DNA of 64,000 bases from Noviherbaspirillum aridicola (GCF_019656455.1 NZ_BPMK01000003.1:124001-188000); one strand, 5' to 3'; positions 16,013-25,903 are shown, counted from the stretch's first letter. The notes: generated from the letters alone by a model not told the origin. Numbers and translations: made by a program.

Positions 16013-17173
16013 ATGAAACTTGCGAAGCGCGTCCAATCCCTGATGCTCGGTGCGTCGCTGCTGGCTGCGGGCCTGCCGGTCTGGGCAGTGAACGACAGCG
16101 ACGGCGGTCCCGCCGTGCGCCAGCTGAACTTCCAGCAGCCGGTCACCCGGATCGCAGAAGAGGTCTACTCGCTGCACAACCTGATGCTGGTGATCTGCCT
16201 GGCGATCTTCATCGGCGTCTTCGGCGTGATGTTCTATTCCATCCTCAAGCATCGCCGCTCCCTCGGCCACCAGCCGGCCACCTTCCATGAAAGCACCGCC
16301 GTCGAGATCGCCTGGACCGTGGTGCCCTTCCTGATCGTCATCGCGATGGCGCTGCCCGCCACCAAGACCGTGGTCGCGATGAAGGACACCTCCGCCGCCG
16401 ACATCACGATCAAGGCCACCGGCATGCAGTGGAAGTGGGGCTACGACTACCTCAAGGGCGAAGGCGAGGGCATCTCCTTCCTGTCCGCCCTGGCCACGCC
16501 GCGCGCGCAGATCGTCGACGCCTCGGTCGCCAAGAGCGACAACTACCTGCTCGAGGTCGACAATCCCGTCGTCGTGCCCGTCAACAAGAAGATCCGCATC
16601 GTCACCACCGCCAACGACGTGATCCACGGCTGGACCATCCCGGCCTTCGCGGTGAAGCAGGATGCGATTCCCGGCTTCGTGCGCGACACCTGGTTCCGCG
16701 CCGAGAAGATCGGTACCTACCGCGGCCAGTGCGTCGAGCTGTGCGGCAAGGACCACGCGTTCATGCCGATCGTCGTCAACGTGGTGTCCGACGCCGATTA
16801 CACCAAGTGGGTCGAGGGCAAGAAGAAGGAAATGGCTGCCCTGGCCGACGATCCGAACAAGACCTGGACCCTCGACGAGCTCCGCCAGCGCGGCGAGAAG
16901 GTCTATGCCGCCAACTGCGTGGCCTGCCACCAGGCTACCGGCAAGGGTGTGCCCGGCGCCTTCCCGGCCCTCGACGGTTCCCCGGTCGTCACCGGCCCGC
17001 GCGCCGAACAGATCAGCGTGATCGTTAACGGCCGCAAGGCAATGCCGGCCTTCAAGGGTACGCTGTCGGAGACCGATATCGCCGCCGTGATCACCTACAC
17101 GCGCAACGCCTGGTCGAACAAGGCGCAGGAAAACATCGTTCAACCGGCCGAAGTGCTGGCAGCGCGCAAGTAA
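16013..17173 (+). CDS. coxB: cytochrome c oxidase subunit II with fused cytochrome c domain
   Basis: This subunit accepts electrons from cytochrome c at the CuA centre of aa3 oxidase. The 386-residue product has a signal peptide (about 1-25) and two membrane helices (about 56-78 and 97-117). CuA ligands are H205, C240, E242, C244, H248 and M251 (CVELCGKDHAFM). The C-terminus adds a class I cytochrome c: CVACH (302-306) with M344 (KAMPAF) as axial ligand, making it a caa3-type subunit II. It is the first gene of the operon, with ribosome site GAGGAAA. Confidence 0.97.
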   Translation: MKLAKRVQSLMLGASLLAAGLPVWAVNDSDGGPAVRQLNFQQPVTRIAEEVYSLHNLMLVICLAIFIGVFGVMFYSILKHRRSLGHQPATFHESTAVEIAWTVVPFLIVIAMALPATKTVVAMKDTSAADITIKATGMQWKWGYDYLKGEGEGISFLSALATPRAQIVDASVAKSDNYLLEVDNPVVVPVNKKIRIVTTANDVIHGWTIPAFAVKQDAIPGFVRDTWFRAEKIGTYRGQCVELCGKDHAFMPIVVNVVSDADYTKWVEGKKKEMAALADDPNKTWTLDELRQRGEKVYAANCVACHQATGKGVPGAFPALDGSPVVTGPRAEQISVIVNGRKAMPAFKGTLSETDIAAVITYTRNAWSNKAQENIVQPAEVLAARK

Positions 17174-17191
17174 TCGCATTAGGAGACTGAG

Positions 17192-18787
17192 ATGAGCACC
17201 ACCGTAGTCGATCACGCCCACGATCACTCGCACGACCACGCACACGACCATCCGCACGGCTGGCGGCGCTGGCTGTTCGCCACCAACCACAAGGACATCG
17301 GCACGCTGTACCTGTGGTTCTCCTTCGTCATGCTGCTGTCCGGCGGCGTGCTCGCGCTGGGCATCCGCGCCGAGCTGTTCCAGCCCGGCCTGCAGCTGGT
17401 GCAGCCCGAGTTCTTCAATCAGCTCACCACCATGCACGGCCTGATCATGGTGTTCGGCGCGATCATGCCGGCCTTCGTCGGCTTCGCCAACTGGATGATT
17501 CCGCTGCAGATCGGCGCTTCCGACATGGCCTTCGCGCGGATGAACAACTTCTCGTTCTGGCTGCTGCCGCCCGCCGGCATCCTGCTCGCCGCCTCCTTCC
17601 TGGCACCGGGCGGCGCCACCGCGGCGGGCTGGACGCTGTATGCGCCGCTGTCGACCCAGATGGGCATCGGCATGGACATGGGCATCTTCGCGATGCACAT
17701 CATGGGCGCGTCCTCGATCATGGGTTCGATCAACATCATCGTCACCATCCTCAACATGCGCGCCCCCGGCATGACGCTGATGAAGATGCCGATGTTCTGC
17801 TGGACCTGGCTGATCACCGCCTACCTGCTGATCGCGGTGATGCCGGTGCTCGCAGGCGCGATCACCATGACCCTGACCGACCGCCACTTCGGCACCTCGT
17901 TCTTCAACGCGGCCGGCGGCGGCGACCCGGTGATGTACCAGCACATCTTCTGGTTCTTCGGCCACCCCGAGGTCTACATCATGATCCTGCCGGCCTTCGG
18001 CATCGTGTCGCAGATCATCCCGGCCTTCGCCCGCAAGCCGCTGTTCGGCTATGCGTCGATGGTGTACGCGACCGCCTCGATCGCGATCCTGTCCTTCATC
18101 GTCTGGGCGCACCACATGTTCACCACCGGCATGCCGGTGACCGCGCAGCTGTTCTTCATGTACGCCACCATGCTGATCTCGGTGCCGACCGGCGTGAAGG
18201 TGTTCAACTGGATCGCGACCATGTGGAAGGGCTCGATGACCTTCGAGACGCCGATGCTGTTCGCGGTCGGCTTCATCTTCGTGTTCACCATGGGCGGCTT
18301 CACCGGCCTGATCCTGGCGGTGACCCCGATCGACATCCAGATGCAGGACACCTATTACGTGGTGGCGCACTTCCACTACGTGCTGGTCGCCGGCTCGCTG
18401 TTCGCGCTGTTCGCCGGCTTCTACTACTGGGGTCCGAAGTGGACCGGGTACATGTACAACGAAACCCGCGGCAAGATCCACTTCTGGGGTTCGATCATCA
18501 CCTTCAACATCACCTTCTTCCCGATGCACTTCCTCGGGCTGGCCGGCATGCCCCGCCGCTATGCGGACTATCCGGCGCAGTTCACCGACTTCAACATGAT
18601 CGCCACCATCGGCGCCTTCGGCTTCGGCCTGATGCAGGTCTACTTCCTGTTCGCCGTGGTCCTGCCGTCGATCAAGGGTGGCCAGAAGGCGGCCGACAAG
18701 CCCTGGGATGGCGCCGAAGGCCTGGAGTGGACGGTGCCGAGCCCGGCGCCCTTCCATACCTTCGAAGAACCGCCGGTCGTCAAGTAA
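17192..18787 (+). CDS. coxA: cytochrome c oxidase subunit I
   Basis: This is the catalytic heme a/a3-CuB subunit. The 531-residue, twelve-helix protein has heme a ligand H82 (TMHGLIM), the CuB segment FGHPEVY with the cross-linked His-Tyr pair, the HH pair in [10 protein letters not shown], and HFHYVL with the heme ligands. The N-terminal tail alternates His with Asp/Ala/Ser (eight His between residues 8 and 22), which could bind metal. Its TAA overlaps the AAGGAGA ribosome site of the next small gene. Confidence 0.97.
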   Translation: MSTTVVDHAHDHSHDHAHDHPHGWRRWLFATNHKDIGTLYLWFSFVMLLSGGVLALGIRAELFQPGLQLVQPEFFNQLTTMHGLIMVFGAIMPAFVGFANWMIPLQIGASDMAFARMNNFSFWLLPPAGILLAASFLAPGGATAAGWTLYAPLSTQMGIGMDMGIFAMHIMGASSIMGSINIIVTILNMRAPGMTLMKMPMFCWTWLITAYLLIAVMPVLAGAITMTLTDRHFGTSFFNAAGGGDPVMYQHIFWFFGHPEVYIMILPAFGIVSQIIPAFARKPLFGYASMVYATASIAILSFIVWAHHMFTTGMPVTAQLFFMYATMLISVPTGVKVFNWIATMWKGSMTFETPMLFAVGFIFVFTMGGFTGLILAVTPIDIQMQDTYYVVAHFHYVLVAGSLFALFAGFYYWGPKWTGYMYNETRGKIHFWGSIITFNITFFPMHFLGLAGMPRRYADYPAQFTDFNMIATIGAFGFGLMQVYFLFAVVLPSIKGGQKAADKPWDGAEGLEWTVPSPAPFHTFEEPPVVK

Positions 18788-18816
18788 GGAGAACGCGGCG
18801 GGCGCAAGCCCGCCGC
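18786..18816 (+). promoter_or_regulatory. Shine-Dalgarno site bridged to its start codon by a hairpin
   Basis: AAGGAGA (18786-18792) lies about 32 nt before the next ATG (18824), too far for direct use. Between them is a perfect hairpin, GCGGCGGGC-GCAA-GCCCGCCGC (18795-18816), with a GNRA tetraloop. Folding it removes 22 nt and leaves about 9-10 nt, a normal spacing. No T-run follows, so it is not a terminator. Confidence 0.6.
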
Positions 18817-18823
18817 ACATGTG

Positions 18824-18931
18824 ATGGCAGATCCGCGCAAACCCAATAACCTGAGGACCGGCCTGATCCTCGCATCGATCGCGCTGATGTTCTTCATCGG
18901 CCTGTTCGTCAAGAAGATCTGGCTGAGCTGA
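18824..18931 (+). CDS. cytochrome oxidase small assembly protein (35 aa)
   Basis: This 35-residue single-pass membrane protein begins MADPRKPNNLRTGLILAS, has one hydrophobic helix (about 13-30), and ends KKIWLS. Very short proteins with this NNLRTxLILAS pattern sit between coxA and ctaG in many betaproteobacteria and are annotated as small oxidase assembly proteins. The start relies on the hairpin-bridged ribosome site upstream. The next gene starts one base after its stop. Confidence 0.8.
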   Translation: MADPRKPNNLRTGLILASIALMFFIGLFVKKIWLS

Positions 18932-18932
18932 C

Positions 18933-19496
18933 ATGAGCGAACCCACGGATGCAGGCGGCAACGGCAGACTGAACCGGCAAATGCTCGGCAAGCTGCTGGT
19001 GGTGGCGGTGATGATGTTCGGTTTCGGCTACGCGCTGGTGCCGATCTACCAGAAGATCTGCGAAATCACCGGCATCAACCTGCTGACGCCGAAAGACGTC
19101 ACGGTGGAGGGTCCGGTCAATACGCAGGTCGACAAGACGCGCACCATCACGATCGAGTTCGATGCCACCGCGCAGGGCCCGTGGCGCTTCCGGCCCACGG
19201 TGTCGAGCATGCAGGTGCATCCCGGCGAGATGGCGCAGGTGGTGTACGAAGTGGTGAACACGCAGTCGCGCAGCGTCGATGCGCAGGCGATTCCGAGCTA
19301 TGCGCCGCAGCAGGCGTCGGCCCACTTCAAGAAGATGGAGTGCTTTTGCTTCAAGCAGCAGACGCTGGGACCCAATGAAGCCAAGCAGATGCCGGTCGTG
19401 TTCTTCATCGACCCGGCGCTGCCGAAGGATGTGAAGACGATCACGCTGTCGTACACCTTCTTCGAAATCGGCGGCCCCGGCAAGAAGACGAGCTGA
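18933..19496 (+). CDS. ctaG: cytochrome c oxidase assembly protein CtaG/Cox11
   Basis: CtaG delivers copper to the CuB site of subunit I. The 187-residue product has one N-terminal membrane anchor (about 16-38) and a periplasmic beta domain with the copper motif CFCF (about 131-134, KMECFCFKQQTL). The C-terminal VVFFIDP and TLSYTFFEI segments are family-typical. It starts right after the small assembly gene and is followed 2 bp later by the DUF2970 gene. Confidence 0.95.
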   Translation: MSEPTDAGGNGRLNRQMLGKLLVVAVMMFGFGYALVPIYQKICEITGINLLTPKDVTVEGPVNTQVDKTRTITIEFDATAQGPWRFRPTVSSMQVHPGEMAQVVYEVVNTQSRSVDAQAIPSYAPQQASAHFKKMECFCFKQQTLGPNEAKQMPVVFFIDPALPKDVKTITLSYTFFEIGGPGKKTS

Positions 19497-19498
19497 CG

Positions 19499-19717
19499 AT
19501 GGATGATGAGCTGAAAAAGGCGGCGCAGCGCAAGGCCTCGTTCGGCGCAACGATGAAGGCAGTGTTCTGGTCGTTTTTCGGGGTGCGCAAGCGTCGAGAC
19601 TATGAAAACGATGCGCAGCAGCTCAATCCGGTGCACGTGATCATCGCCGGCATCATCGGCGCCGCGATCTTCGTCGCGACCCTGCTGCTGATCGTCAAGA
19701 GTGTGGTGGCCCAATAA
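19499..19717 (+). CDS. DUF2970 small membrane protein
   Basis: This 72-residue protein has a charged N-terminus, the segment KAVFWSFFGVRKRRDYE (about 20-36) typical of DUF2970, and one C-terminal membrane helix (about 47-68). Genes of this family occur between ctaG and coxC in betaproteobacteria, so an oxidase biogenesis role is inferred. No catalytic or metal motif is visible. Confidence 0.85.
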   Translation: MDDELKKAAQRKASFGATMKAVFWSFFGVRKRRDYENDAQQLNPVHVIIAGIIGAAIFVATLLLIVKSVVAQ

Positions 19718-19748
19718 ATCAATTTGAATTTCGTATCGGGAGATGGAG

Positions 19749-20609
19749 ATGAGTTCTCAACACGCTACCAAGGCACCCTACTATTTCGTGCCGGGTCCTT
19801 CGAGCTGGCCGGTTCTGGGCGGCGCTTCGCTGCTGGTCACCATGGCCGGCGCCTCCGGCTGGGTCAACGGCTTCGCCTGGGGCGCGCCGGTAACCCTGGT
19901 CGGCGTCCTCGCCATGCTGGTGGTGCTCTACAAGTGGTTCGGCGACGCCATCGCCGAGTCGGAGAGCGGCCTCTACGGCCCGCGCATCGACCTGTCCTAC
20001 CGCTGGAGCATGAGCTGGTTCATCTTCTCCGAGGTCATGTTCTTCGCCGGCTTCTTCGGTGCGCTGTTCTACGCCCGCGCGGTCACCGCGCCGTGGCTGG
20101 CCGACCTCGACCACAAGATCCTGTGGCCGGATTTCGTGCCCGAGTGGGGCAACACGCCGGCGGGCACGATCGATCCGTTCGCCAAGATGGGTCCGTTCCC
20201 GATCCCGACCATCAATACCGCGCTGCTGCTCGCTTCGGGCGTCACGCTGACGATCTCGCACCACGCGCTGCGCGCCGGCGTGCGCGGCAAGGCCGCGTTC
20301 TGGCTGTTCGCCACCATCCTGCTGGGCACCATCTTCATGGGTTTCCAGGTTTATGAGTACATGCATGCGTACAGCGACCTGAACCTCAAGCTCACCTCCG
20401 GCATCTACGGTTCGACCTTCTTCATGCTGACCGGCTTCCACGGCTTCCACGTGACGCTGGGCGCGATCATGCTGGCCGTCGTCCTGTACCGCCTGATGAA
20501 GGGCCACTTCACGCCGGAAAACCACTTCGCCTTCGAAGGCGCCGCCTGGTACTGGCACTTCGTCGACGTGGTCTGGCTCGGCCTGTACGTGGTCGTGTAC
20601 TGGCTGTAA
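19749..20609 (+). CDS. coxC: cytochrome c oxidase subunit III
   Basis: This 286-residue, seven-helix subunit stabilises the oxidase core. Recognisable segments are YYFVPGPSSWPV, WFIFSEVMFFAGFFGALFY, YEYMHAYSD, FFMLTGFHGFHVTLGA and the end WYWHFVDVVWLGLYVVVYWL. Two ATG codons are possible (19743 and 19749). GGGAGA at 19738-19743 leaves a 5-nt gap to 19749, so I use the latter. It is the last gene of this transcription unit, with a strong terminator 20 bp after the stop. Confidence 0.96.
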   Translation: MSSQHATKAPYYFVPGPSSWPVLGGASLLVTMAGASGWVNGFAWGAPVTLVGVLAMLVVLYKWFGDAIAESESGLYGPRIDLSYRWSMSWFIFSEVMFFAGFFGALFYARAVTAPWLADLDHKILWPDFVPEWGNTPAGTIDPFAKMGPFPIPTINTALLLASGVTLTISHHALRAGVRGKAAFWLFATILLGTIFMGFQVYEYMHAYSDLNLKLTSGIYGSTFFMLTGFHGFHVTLGAIMLAVVLYRLMKGHFTPENHFAFEGAAWYWHFVDVVWLGLYVVVYWL

Positions 20610-20629
20610 GCAGCCTTGGTCCAAATGAA

Positions 20630-20659
20630 GAAGCCGCACCTCGGTGCGGCTTCTTTTTT
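20630..20659 (+). terminator. intrinsic terminator after coxC
   Basis: GAAGCCGCACC (20630-20640) pairs with GGTGCGGCTTC (20643-20653) and is followed by six T (20654-20659). It ends the coxB-coxC operon. Confidence 0.92.
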
Positions 20660-20676
20660 GCGTTTCCCGGCGCGCG

Positions 20677-20877
20677 TCAGCGTATGCCTGTCGGCTGTAT
20701 CCATCCCTGGCTGTGGGCGAAGAGAATCAGCAGGAACAGCGTGATCGAGAAGCCGACCCGAAAAGCCAGCGCCTTCACGGTACGATTGCTCTTTCCCCGG
20801 TCCCGCATCAGGAACAGCAGCGCCGAGCCCAGGCTGGCGAGAATCAGGAAGAATGCGATGGCGACCAGGATTTTCAT
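20677..20877 (-). CDS. twin transmembrane protein (DUF2909)
   Basis: This 66-residue protein has two hydrophobic helices (about 3-22 and 38-58) joined by a basic loop (RDRGKSNRTVKAL). Such twin-TM proteins are typically found divergent from SURF1 in betaproteobacterial cox clusters. It is the only minus-strand gene in the cluster. The role is unknown; a link to oxidase assembly is inferred from position. Confidence 0.82.
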   Translation of the reverse strand: MKILVAIAFFLILASLGSALLFLMRDRGKSNRTVKALAFRVGFSITLFLLILFAHSQGWIQPTGIR

Positions 20878-20946
20878 GAACGCGGAATGGCCGGGTGCGG
20901 CCTGTGGAGGCCGCCGGGCCGAATGGATGAGTAAAAAGGCATTGTA

Positions 20947-21672
20947 ATGCGGTTGCGCTTTCGCTTCAGTTGGATTCCCTTCATTGCCGCGCTGTGCACC
21001 GCCGCGGCCGGCGTATCGCTCGGCCAGTGGCAGACCCGCCGCGCGCTCGAAAAGGAAGCCATCGAGGCGCGGCTGACCGAGCGGACCGCGCTGCCGCCGC
21101 TGGACTTGAGATCGGCGCCGCCGGACCCAGATGCGATCGAGTACCGCCGCGTCGTCGCCAGGGGCGAGTTCATGCAGAACTGGAACATCTGGCTCGACAA
21201 CCGCCCGCACCAGGGGACGGCGGGCTTTCACCTGCTGACTCCGTTTAGAATGGCCGGCAGCGATGCGTGGGTACTGGTTGCCCGCGGCTGGGTGGCGCGC
21301 AACCCCTTCGAGCGTACCCGCCTGCCGTCCATCGCCACGCCGGACGGGGAAGTCAGGCTGGAAGGCGTCGCCGTGCGCCACGCCGGTCGCGTCCTGCAGC
21401 TGGGCGAGGCGCCGCCGCCCGCCCCGGGGGCCATCGTGCAGAACGTGGCCATTGACGACGTCGCAAGGTCGGCCGGCATCCGCCTGCTGCCCTTCATCGT
21501 CGAGCAGACCGGCGACATGCGCGATGGCCTGGTGCGCGACTGGCCGCGGCCGTCGAGCGGCGCCGACAAGCATCGCGGTTACGCCTTTCAGTGGTATGCA
21601 TTGGCAGCGACCGCGCTGCTGTTTTTTGTTGTGACAGGATTCAGACGTGGAACAAGCCAGACAAAAGAGTAG
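20947..21672 (+). CDS. SURF1 family cytochrome oxidase biogenesis protein
   Basis: SURF1 helps insert heme a into subunit I. The 241-residue product has an N-terminal helix (about 8-26) and the signature SLGQWQTRRALEK. Central segments WLDNRPHQGTAGFHLLTP and WVLVARGWV follow, then YAFQWYALAATALLFFVVTGF, the second membrane helix. Its 3' end overlaps the next gene by 26 bp. Confidence 0.93.
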   Translation: MRLRFRFSWIPFIAALCTAAAGVSLGQWQTRRALEKEAIEARLTERTALPPLDLRSAPPDPDAIEYRRVVARGEFMQNWNIWLDNRPHQGTAGFHLLTPFRMAGSDAWVLVARGWVARNPFERTRLPSIATPDGEVRLEGVAVRHAGRVLQLGEAPPPAPGAIVQNVAIDDVARSAGIRLLPFIVEQTGDMRDGLVRDWPRPSSGADKHRGYAFQWYALAATALLFFVVTGFRRGTSQTKE

Positions 21673-22237
21673 CGGACGCTGGAAGCTGTTTGCGGTGCTC
21701 GCCGTATGCGCGTCGCCGATGATCGCCTCCTATCTCACCTACTACGTGATCAAGCCCGAGGGCCGCACCAACTACGGAGAGCTGATCGACCCGCGCGCCC
21801 ACCCGATGCCCGCGCTCGGCGCCACCACCCTCGACGGCAAGCCCTCGGAGCTCGACAGCTTCAGGGGCAAGTGGATCATGCTGCAGGTGGCGGGCGGCGA
21901 CTGTGGCGATGCGTGCCGCAAGCGGCTGCACGACATGCGCCAGCTCAGGCTGGCTCAGGGCAAGGACATGGACCGTATCGAACGGGTCTGGCTCGTCACA
22001 GATGGCCAGCCGCTGGAAACTGTGCTCATGCGCGAGTACGACGGTACCCGCATGCTGCGCGTCAGCGCGGACGCGGTCGGCCGCTGGCTGCCGGTCGAGC
22101 AGGGCGGCAGGCCCGAGGACCATATCTACATGATCGACCCGCTCGGCAACCTGATGATGCGCTTCCCCAGGGACGCCGATCCCAACAAGATCAAGAAAGA
22201 CCTTTCGAAGCTGCTCAAGGCTTCCCGCATAGGATGA
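21647..22237 (+). CDS. membrane-anchored Sco-like thioredoxin-fold protein
   Basis: This 196-residue protein has one N-terminal helix (about 13-33) and a thioredoxin-like domain. It keeps a Sco-type metal triad: C86-x3-C90 (GGDCGDACRKR) and H159 in PEDHIYMIDPLGN, which lines up with the DHTAGSYVFDPQG segment of the Sco protein encoded at 24255. It is commonly annotated only as an oxidase-associated membrane protein. The start is GTG (21647), inside the end of SURF1. A role in copper or disulfide handling for CuA is inferred. Confidence 0.8.
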   Translation: MEQARQKSSGRWKLFAVLAVCASPMIASYLTYYVIKPEGRTNYGELIDPRAHPMPALGATTLDGKPSELDSFRGKWIMLQVAGGDCGDACRKRLHDMRQLRLAQGKDMDRIERVWLVTDGQPLETVLMREYDGTRMLRVSADAVGRWLPVEQGGRPEDHIYMIDPLGNLMMRFPRDADPNKIKKDLSKLLKASRIG

Positions 22238-22247
22238 CCGCCGCGCC

Positions 22248-23360
22248 ATGCTGATACAACTCGCGATCATGGGACTGCTGGCGGCGATGCTGCCGCTGGC
22301 CATCGTCTGGGCCTCCAGTGACGCCGACAAGTACCGCAAGCTGGTCTGGGTCACGGTTTTCCTGACCTTCGACCTGATCATGTTCGGCGCCTTCACCCGA
22401 CTGACCGATTCCGGCCTCGGCTGCCCCGACTGGCCGGGCTGCTACGGCCACGCCAATCCGCTGCAGGCGCACGAGCAGATCAGCGCCGCCGAGGCCGCCA
22501 TGCCCACGGGCCCCGTGACCGTGGCGAAGGCCTGGATCGAGATGATCCATCGCTACCTGGCCATGGGCGTGGGCGTGCTGATCATTGCCATCATGGTCAT
22601 CGCCTGGATGCGCTGGCTGAAGTCGAAGCGCCAGGAGGCCCGCTTTTCGCCCGGACTGCCGACCATGCTGTTCGTATCCGTCTGCCTGCAGGGCGCGTTC
22701 GGCGCCTGGACCGTGACGCTCAAGCTGCAGCCGGCGATAGTCACGACCCATCTGTTGCTCGGCATGCTGCTGCTGGCGATGCTGACCTGGCTCGGCGCCC
22801 GGCAGAGCGCGGTACCGGCGTCGTCGCCCGACGGCCGCAGGCTGGCGCTTTCGGCGGCGGTGGGCAGCGCGCTGCTGGCAGTGCAGATCGCGCTCGGCGG
22901 CTGGGTGAGCACCAATTACGCGGCGCTGGCCTGCCTCGACTTCCCGCTCTGCCACGGCAAGCTGGTGCCGGAAATGGACTTCGCCAACGGCTTCGAACTC
23001 TGGCGCCATCTCGGCAAGACCGGCGACGGCGACTGGCTGCCTTTCCCGGCCCTGACCGCCATCCACTGGGTGCATCGCAATTTCGCTTTCGTGGTGGTGG
23101 CCTGGCTGGGCTGGCTCGGACTGCGCGCGATGCGCATCGACGCCACGCGCCGCACCGGTCGCCGCATACTTATCGTCGCCGGCCTGCAGTTCATGACCGG
23201 CATGTCGACGATTTTCCTCAAGTGGCCGCTCGCGCTGGCGGTGGTCCACAACGGCGGCGCGGCCGCTCTCGTGCTGCTGCTCACCATGTTAAACTTCGAG
23301 GCTCGCAGTGCGGCGCAAGCCGCCGTCAACCGGGCTGCAACGCGGCTTTCCGCCGCCTGA
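22248..23360 (+). CDS. ctaA: heme A synthase CtaA (Cox15)
   Basis: CtaA oxidises the C8 methyl of heme O to a formyl group, giving heme A. The 370-residue protein has about eight helices. Heme-ligand histidines appear in [26 protein letters not shown] and VVHNGGAA. The cysteine segments [12 protein letters not shown] (about 56-67) and [14 protein letters not shown] are typical of proteobacterial type. It lies between the Sco-like gene and ctaB, its pathway predecessor. Confidence 0.95.
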   Translation: MLIQLAIMGLLAAMLPLAIVWASSDADKYRKLVWVTVFLTFDLIMFGAFTRLTDSGLGCPDWPGCYGHANPLQAHEQISAAEAAMPTGPVTVAKAWIEMIHRYLAMGVGVLIIAIMVIAWMRWLKSKRQEARFSPGLPTMLFVSVCLQGAFGAWTVTLKLQPAIVTTHLLLGMLLLAMLTWLGARQSAVPASSPDGRRLALSAAVGSALLAVQIALGGWVSTNYAALACLDFPLCHGKLVPEMDFANGFELWRHLGKTGDGDWLPFPALTAIHWVHRNFAFVVVAWLGWLGLRAMRIDATRRTGRRILIVAGLQFMTGMSTIFLKWPLALAVVHNGGAAALVLLLTMLNFEARSAAQAAVNRAATRLSAA

Positions 23361-23367
23361 GATCAAC

Positions 23368-24252
23368 GTGAATACCCTGACCATTCCACCCAACCGGCTG
23401 GCCCAGTACTGGGCGTTGACCAAACCCCGCGTCACCCAACTGGCAGTGTTCTGCGCGGTGATCGGCATGTTCCTCGCATCGCCCGGCCTGCCGGACTGGA
23501 AAGTCGTGGTCGCCGCGACCATCGGCATCTGGCTGCTCGCCGGCGCCGCGTTCGCCGTCAACTGTCTGGTGGAGCGCGAGATCGACTCGCGCATGGCCCG
23601 CACCGCGCGCCGGCCCATGGCGCGCGGCGAACTGACCGTGCCGCAGACCCTGGTCTTCTCCGGCGTCATCGGCGGCGCCGGCATGTGGGTGCTGTTCAAT
23701 TTCGTCAATCCGCTCACCATGTGGCTCACCTTCGCCACCTTCGTCGGTTATGCGGTCATCTACACCATGCTGCTCAAGCCGGCCACGCCGCAGAACATCG
23801 TCATCGGCGGCCTGTCCGGCGCGATGCCGCCGGCGCTCGGCTGGGCCGCGGTCGCCAACGACGTGCCGATGCAGGCCTGGATCCTGGTGCTGATCATCTT
23901 CGTCTGGACCCCGCCGCATTTCTGGGCGCTGGCGCTCTACCGCCGCGACGACTATGCCAAGTCCGGGCTGCCGATGCTGCCGGTCACGCACGGCCTCAAG
24001 TTCACGCAATTCCACATCTGGCTCTACACCATCGCGCTGGTCGCCACCAGCATGCTGCCGTTCGCGGTGCGCATGAGCGGCCTGATCTACCTCGCCAGCG
24101 CCGCGGTGCTCGGCGCCATCTTCCTGCGCTACGCCTGGCTGATCTGGAAACACTACACCGATCTGCTGGCCCGCAAGGCCTTTGCCTATTCCATCATCTA
24201 CCTGTCGCTGCTGTTCGCGGCGCTGCTGGTCGACCACTACATACGGTTCTGA
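23368..24252 (+). CDS. ctaB: protoheme IX farnesyltransferase (heme O synthase)
   Basis: CtaB adds a farnesyl group to heme B to make heme O, the substrate of CtaA. The 294-residue UbiA-family protein shows the prenyl-diphosphate binding motif [19 protein letters not shown] (about 62-80) and the second motif [18 protein letters not shown] use the GTG at 23368, seven bases after the ctaA stop, because it gives the standard N-terminus ([20 protein letters not shown]). A GTG at 23308 would add 20 residues overlapping ctaA. Confidence 0.95.
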   Translation: MNTLTIPPNRLAQYWALTKPRVTQLAVFCAVIGMFLASPGLPDWKVVVAATIGIWLLAGAAFAVNCLVEREIDSRMARTARRPMARGELTVPQTLVFSGVIGGAGMWVLFNFVNPLTMWLTFATFVGYAVIYTMLLKPATPQNIVIGGLSGAMPPALGWAAVANDVPMQAWILVLIIFVWTPPHFWALALYRRDDYAKSGLPMLPVTHGLKFTQFHIWLYTIALVATSMLPFAVRMSGLIYLASAAVLGAIFLRYAWLIWKHYTDLLARKAFAYSIIYLSLLFAALLVDHYIRF

Positions 24253-24254
24253 TC

Positions 24255-24899
24255 GTGACTCCTTCCAAGCCCGTGCGCTGTCTCGCCTCCCTCCTGCTGG
24301 CCGCCTCCAGCCTGCTCCTCGTTGCCTGCGACAGGCAGGGCGAGGGTGGGCAGATGCTGCTGTCCCCGGTCGGATCGGGATTCAAGAACACCGATGTCAC
24401 CGGCCTGGACTACGCGAAGGGATTCGCGATGAAGGACCATAACGGGCAGCCGCGCAAGCTCGAAGATTTCCGCGGCAAGGCGGTGGTGGTGTTCTTCGGC
24501 TATACCCATTGCCCCGATGTCTGCCCGACCACGATGGCCGAGATGGCCAACGTGATGCAGCAGCTCGGCCCCCAGGCGGAGCGGGTGCAGGTACTGTTCG
24601 TGACGGTCGACCCTGAGCGCGATACGCCGCAGCTGCTGTCCCAGTACGTGCCCGCGTTTCATCCGAGCTTCCTCGGACTCATCGGCGACAAGGCCGAGAC
24701 CGAAAAGATCGCGAAGGACTTCCGGGTGTTCTATCAGAAGGTGAACGGCAAGGACGGCGGCTATACGATGGACCACACCGCCGGCAGTTATGTGTTCGAC
24801 CCGCAGGGCAGGATCCGGCTGTTCGTGAGGCACGGCCAGGGGACCGAGCCTATCGTGCACGACCTCAAGCTGCTGCTCTCCGAGGCGGGCGGCAAATAA
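24255..24899 (+). CDS. SCO family copper chaperone lipoprotein
   Basis: Sco proteins reduce and metallate CuA of subunit II. The 214-residue product has a lipoprotein signal (LLLVAC, lipidated C25), the copper/redox motif C85-PDV-C89 (GYTHCPDVCP) and H173 (MDHTAGSYVF). It starts with GTG two bases after the ctaB stop. It is the last gene of the biogenesis operon, followed by a bidirectional terminator. Confidence 0.95.
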   Translation: MTPSKPVRCLASLLLAASSLLLVACDRQGEGGQMLLSPVGSGFKNTDVTGLDYAKGFAMKDHNGQPRKLEDFRGKAVVVFFGYTHCPDVCPTTMAEMANVMQQLGPQAERVQVLFVTVDPERDTPQLLSQYVPAFHPSFLGLIGDKAETEKIAKDFRVFYQKVNGKDGGYTMDHTAGSYVFDPQGRIRLFVRHGQGTEPIVHDLKLLLSEAGGK

Positions 24900-24925
24900 A
24901 AAAAGGCGCCTTTTCAGGCACCTTT
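24898..24925. terminator. bidirectional terminator between sco and rpoH
   Basis: AAAGGCGCC (24902-24910) pairs with GGCACCTTT (24917-24925) with one mismatch. Seven A at 24898-24904 give a T7 tail on the minus strand, so it is strongest for rpoH. The plus side has TTTCTTGTTT after the stem. Confidence 0.8.
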
Positions 24926-24948
24926 CTTGTTTCAGTCGGATCAGGCGA

Positions 24949-25839
<891 letters not shown>

Positions 25840-25903
25840 TCTTTCTCCTTGCTTCCCAAGCGGGGATGGTCGGAAATGACAGCATCCCCTGATGGAAAGT
25901 ATA

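Noticed and set aside
18819-18824. Minimal start-stop (ATG TGA) just before the small oxidase gene
   Set aside because: It is interesting as a possible ribosome stall, but a six-base pattern is too likely by chance and has no ribosome site of its own.
15806-18991. 1061-codon open frame on the minus strand over the cox genes
   Set aside because: It is antisense to coxB and coxA; the product is low-complexity His/Arg/Asp/Glu-rich, typical of a shadow frame.
23308-23367. Longer ctaB start (GTG at 23308)
   Set aside because: It would overlap ctaA by about 50 bp and add a non-conserved tail; the family N-terminus begins at 23368.
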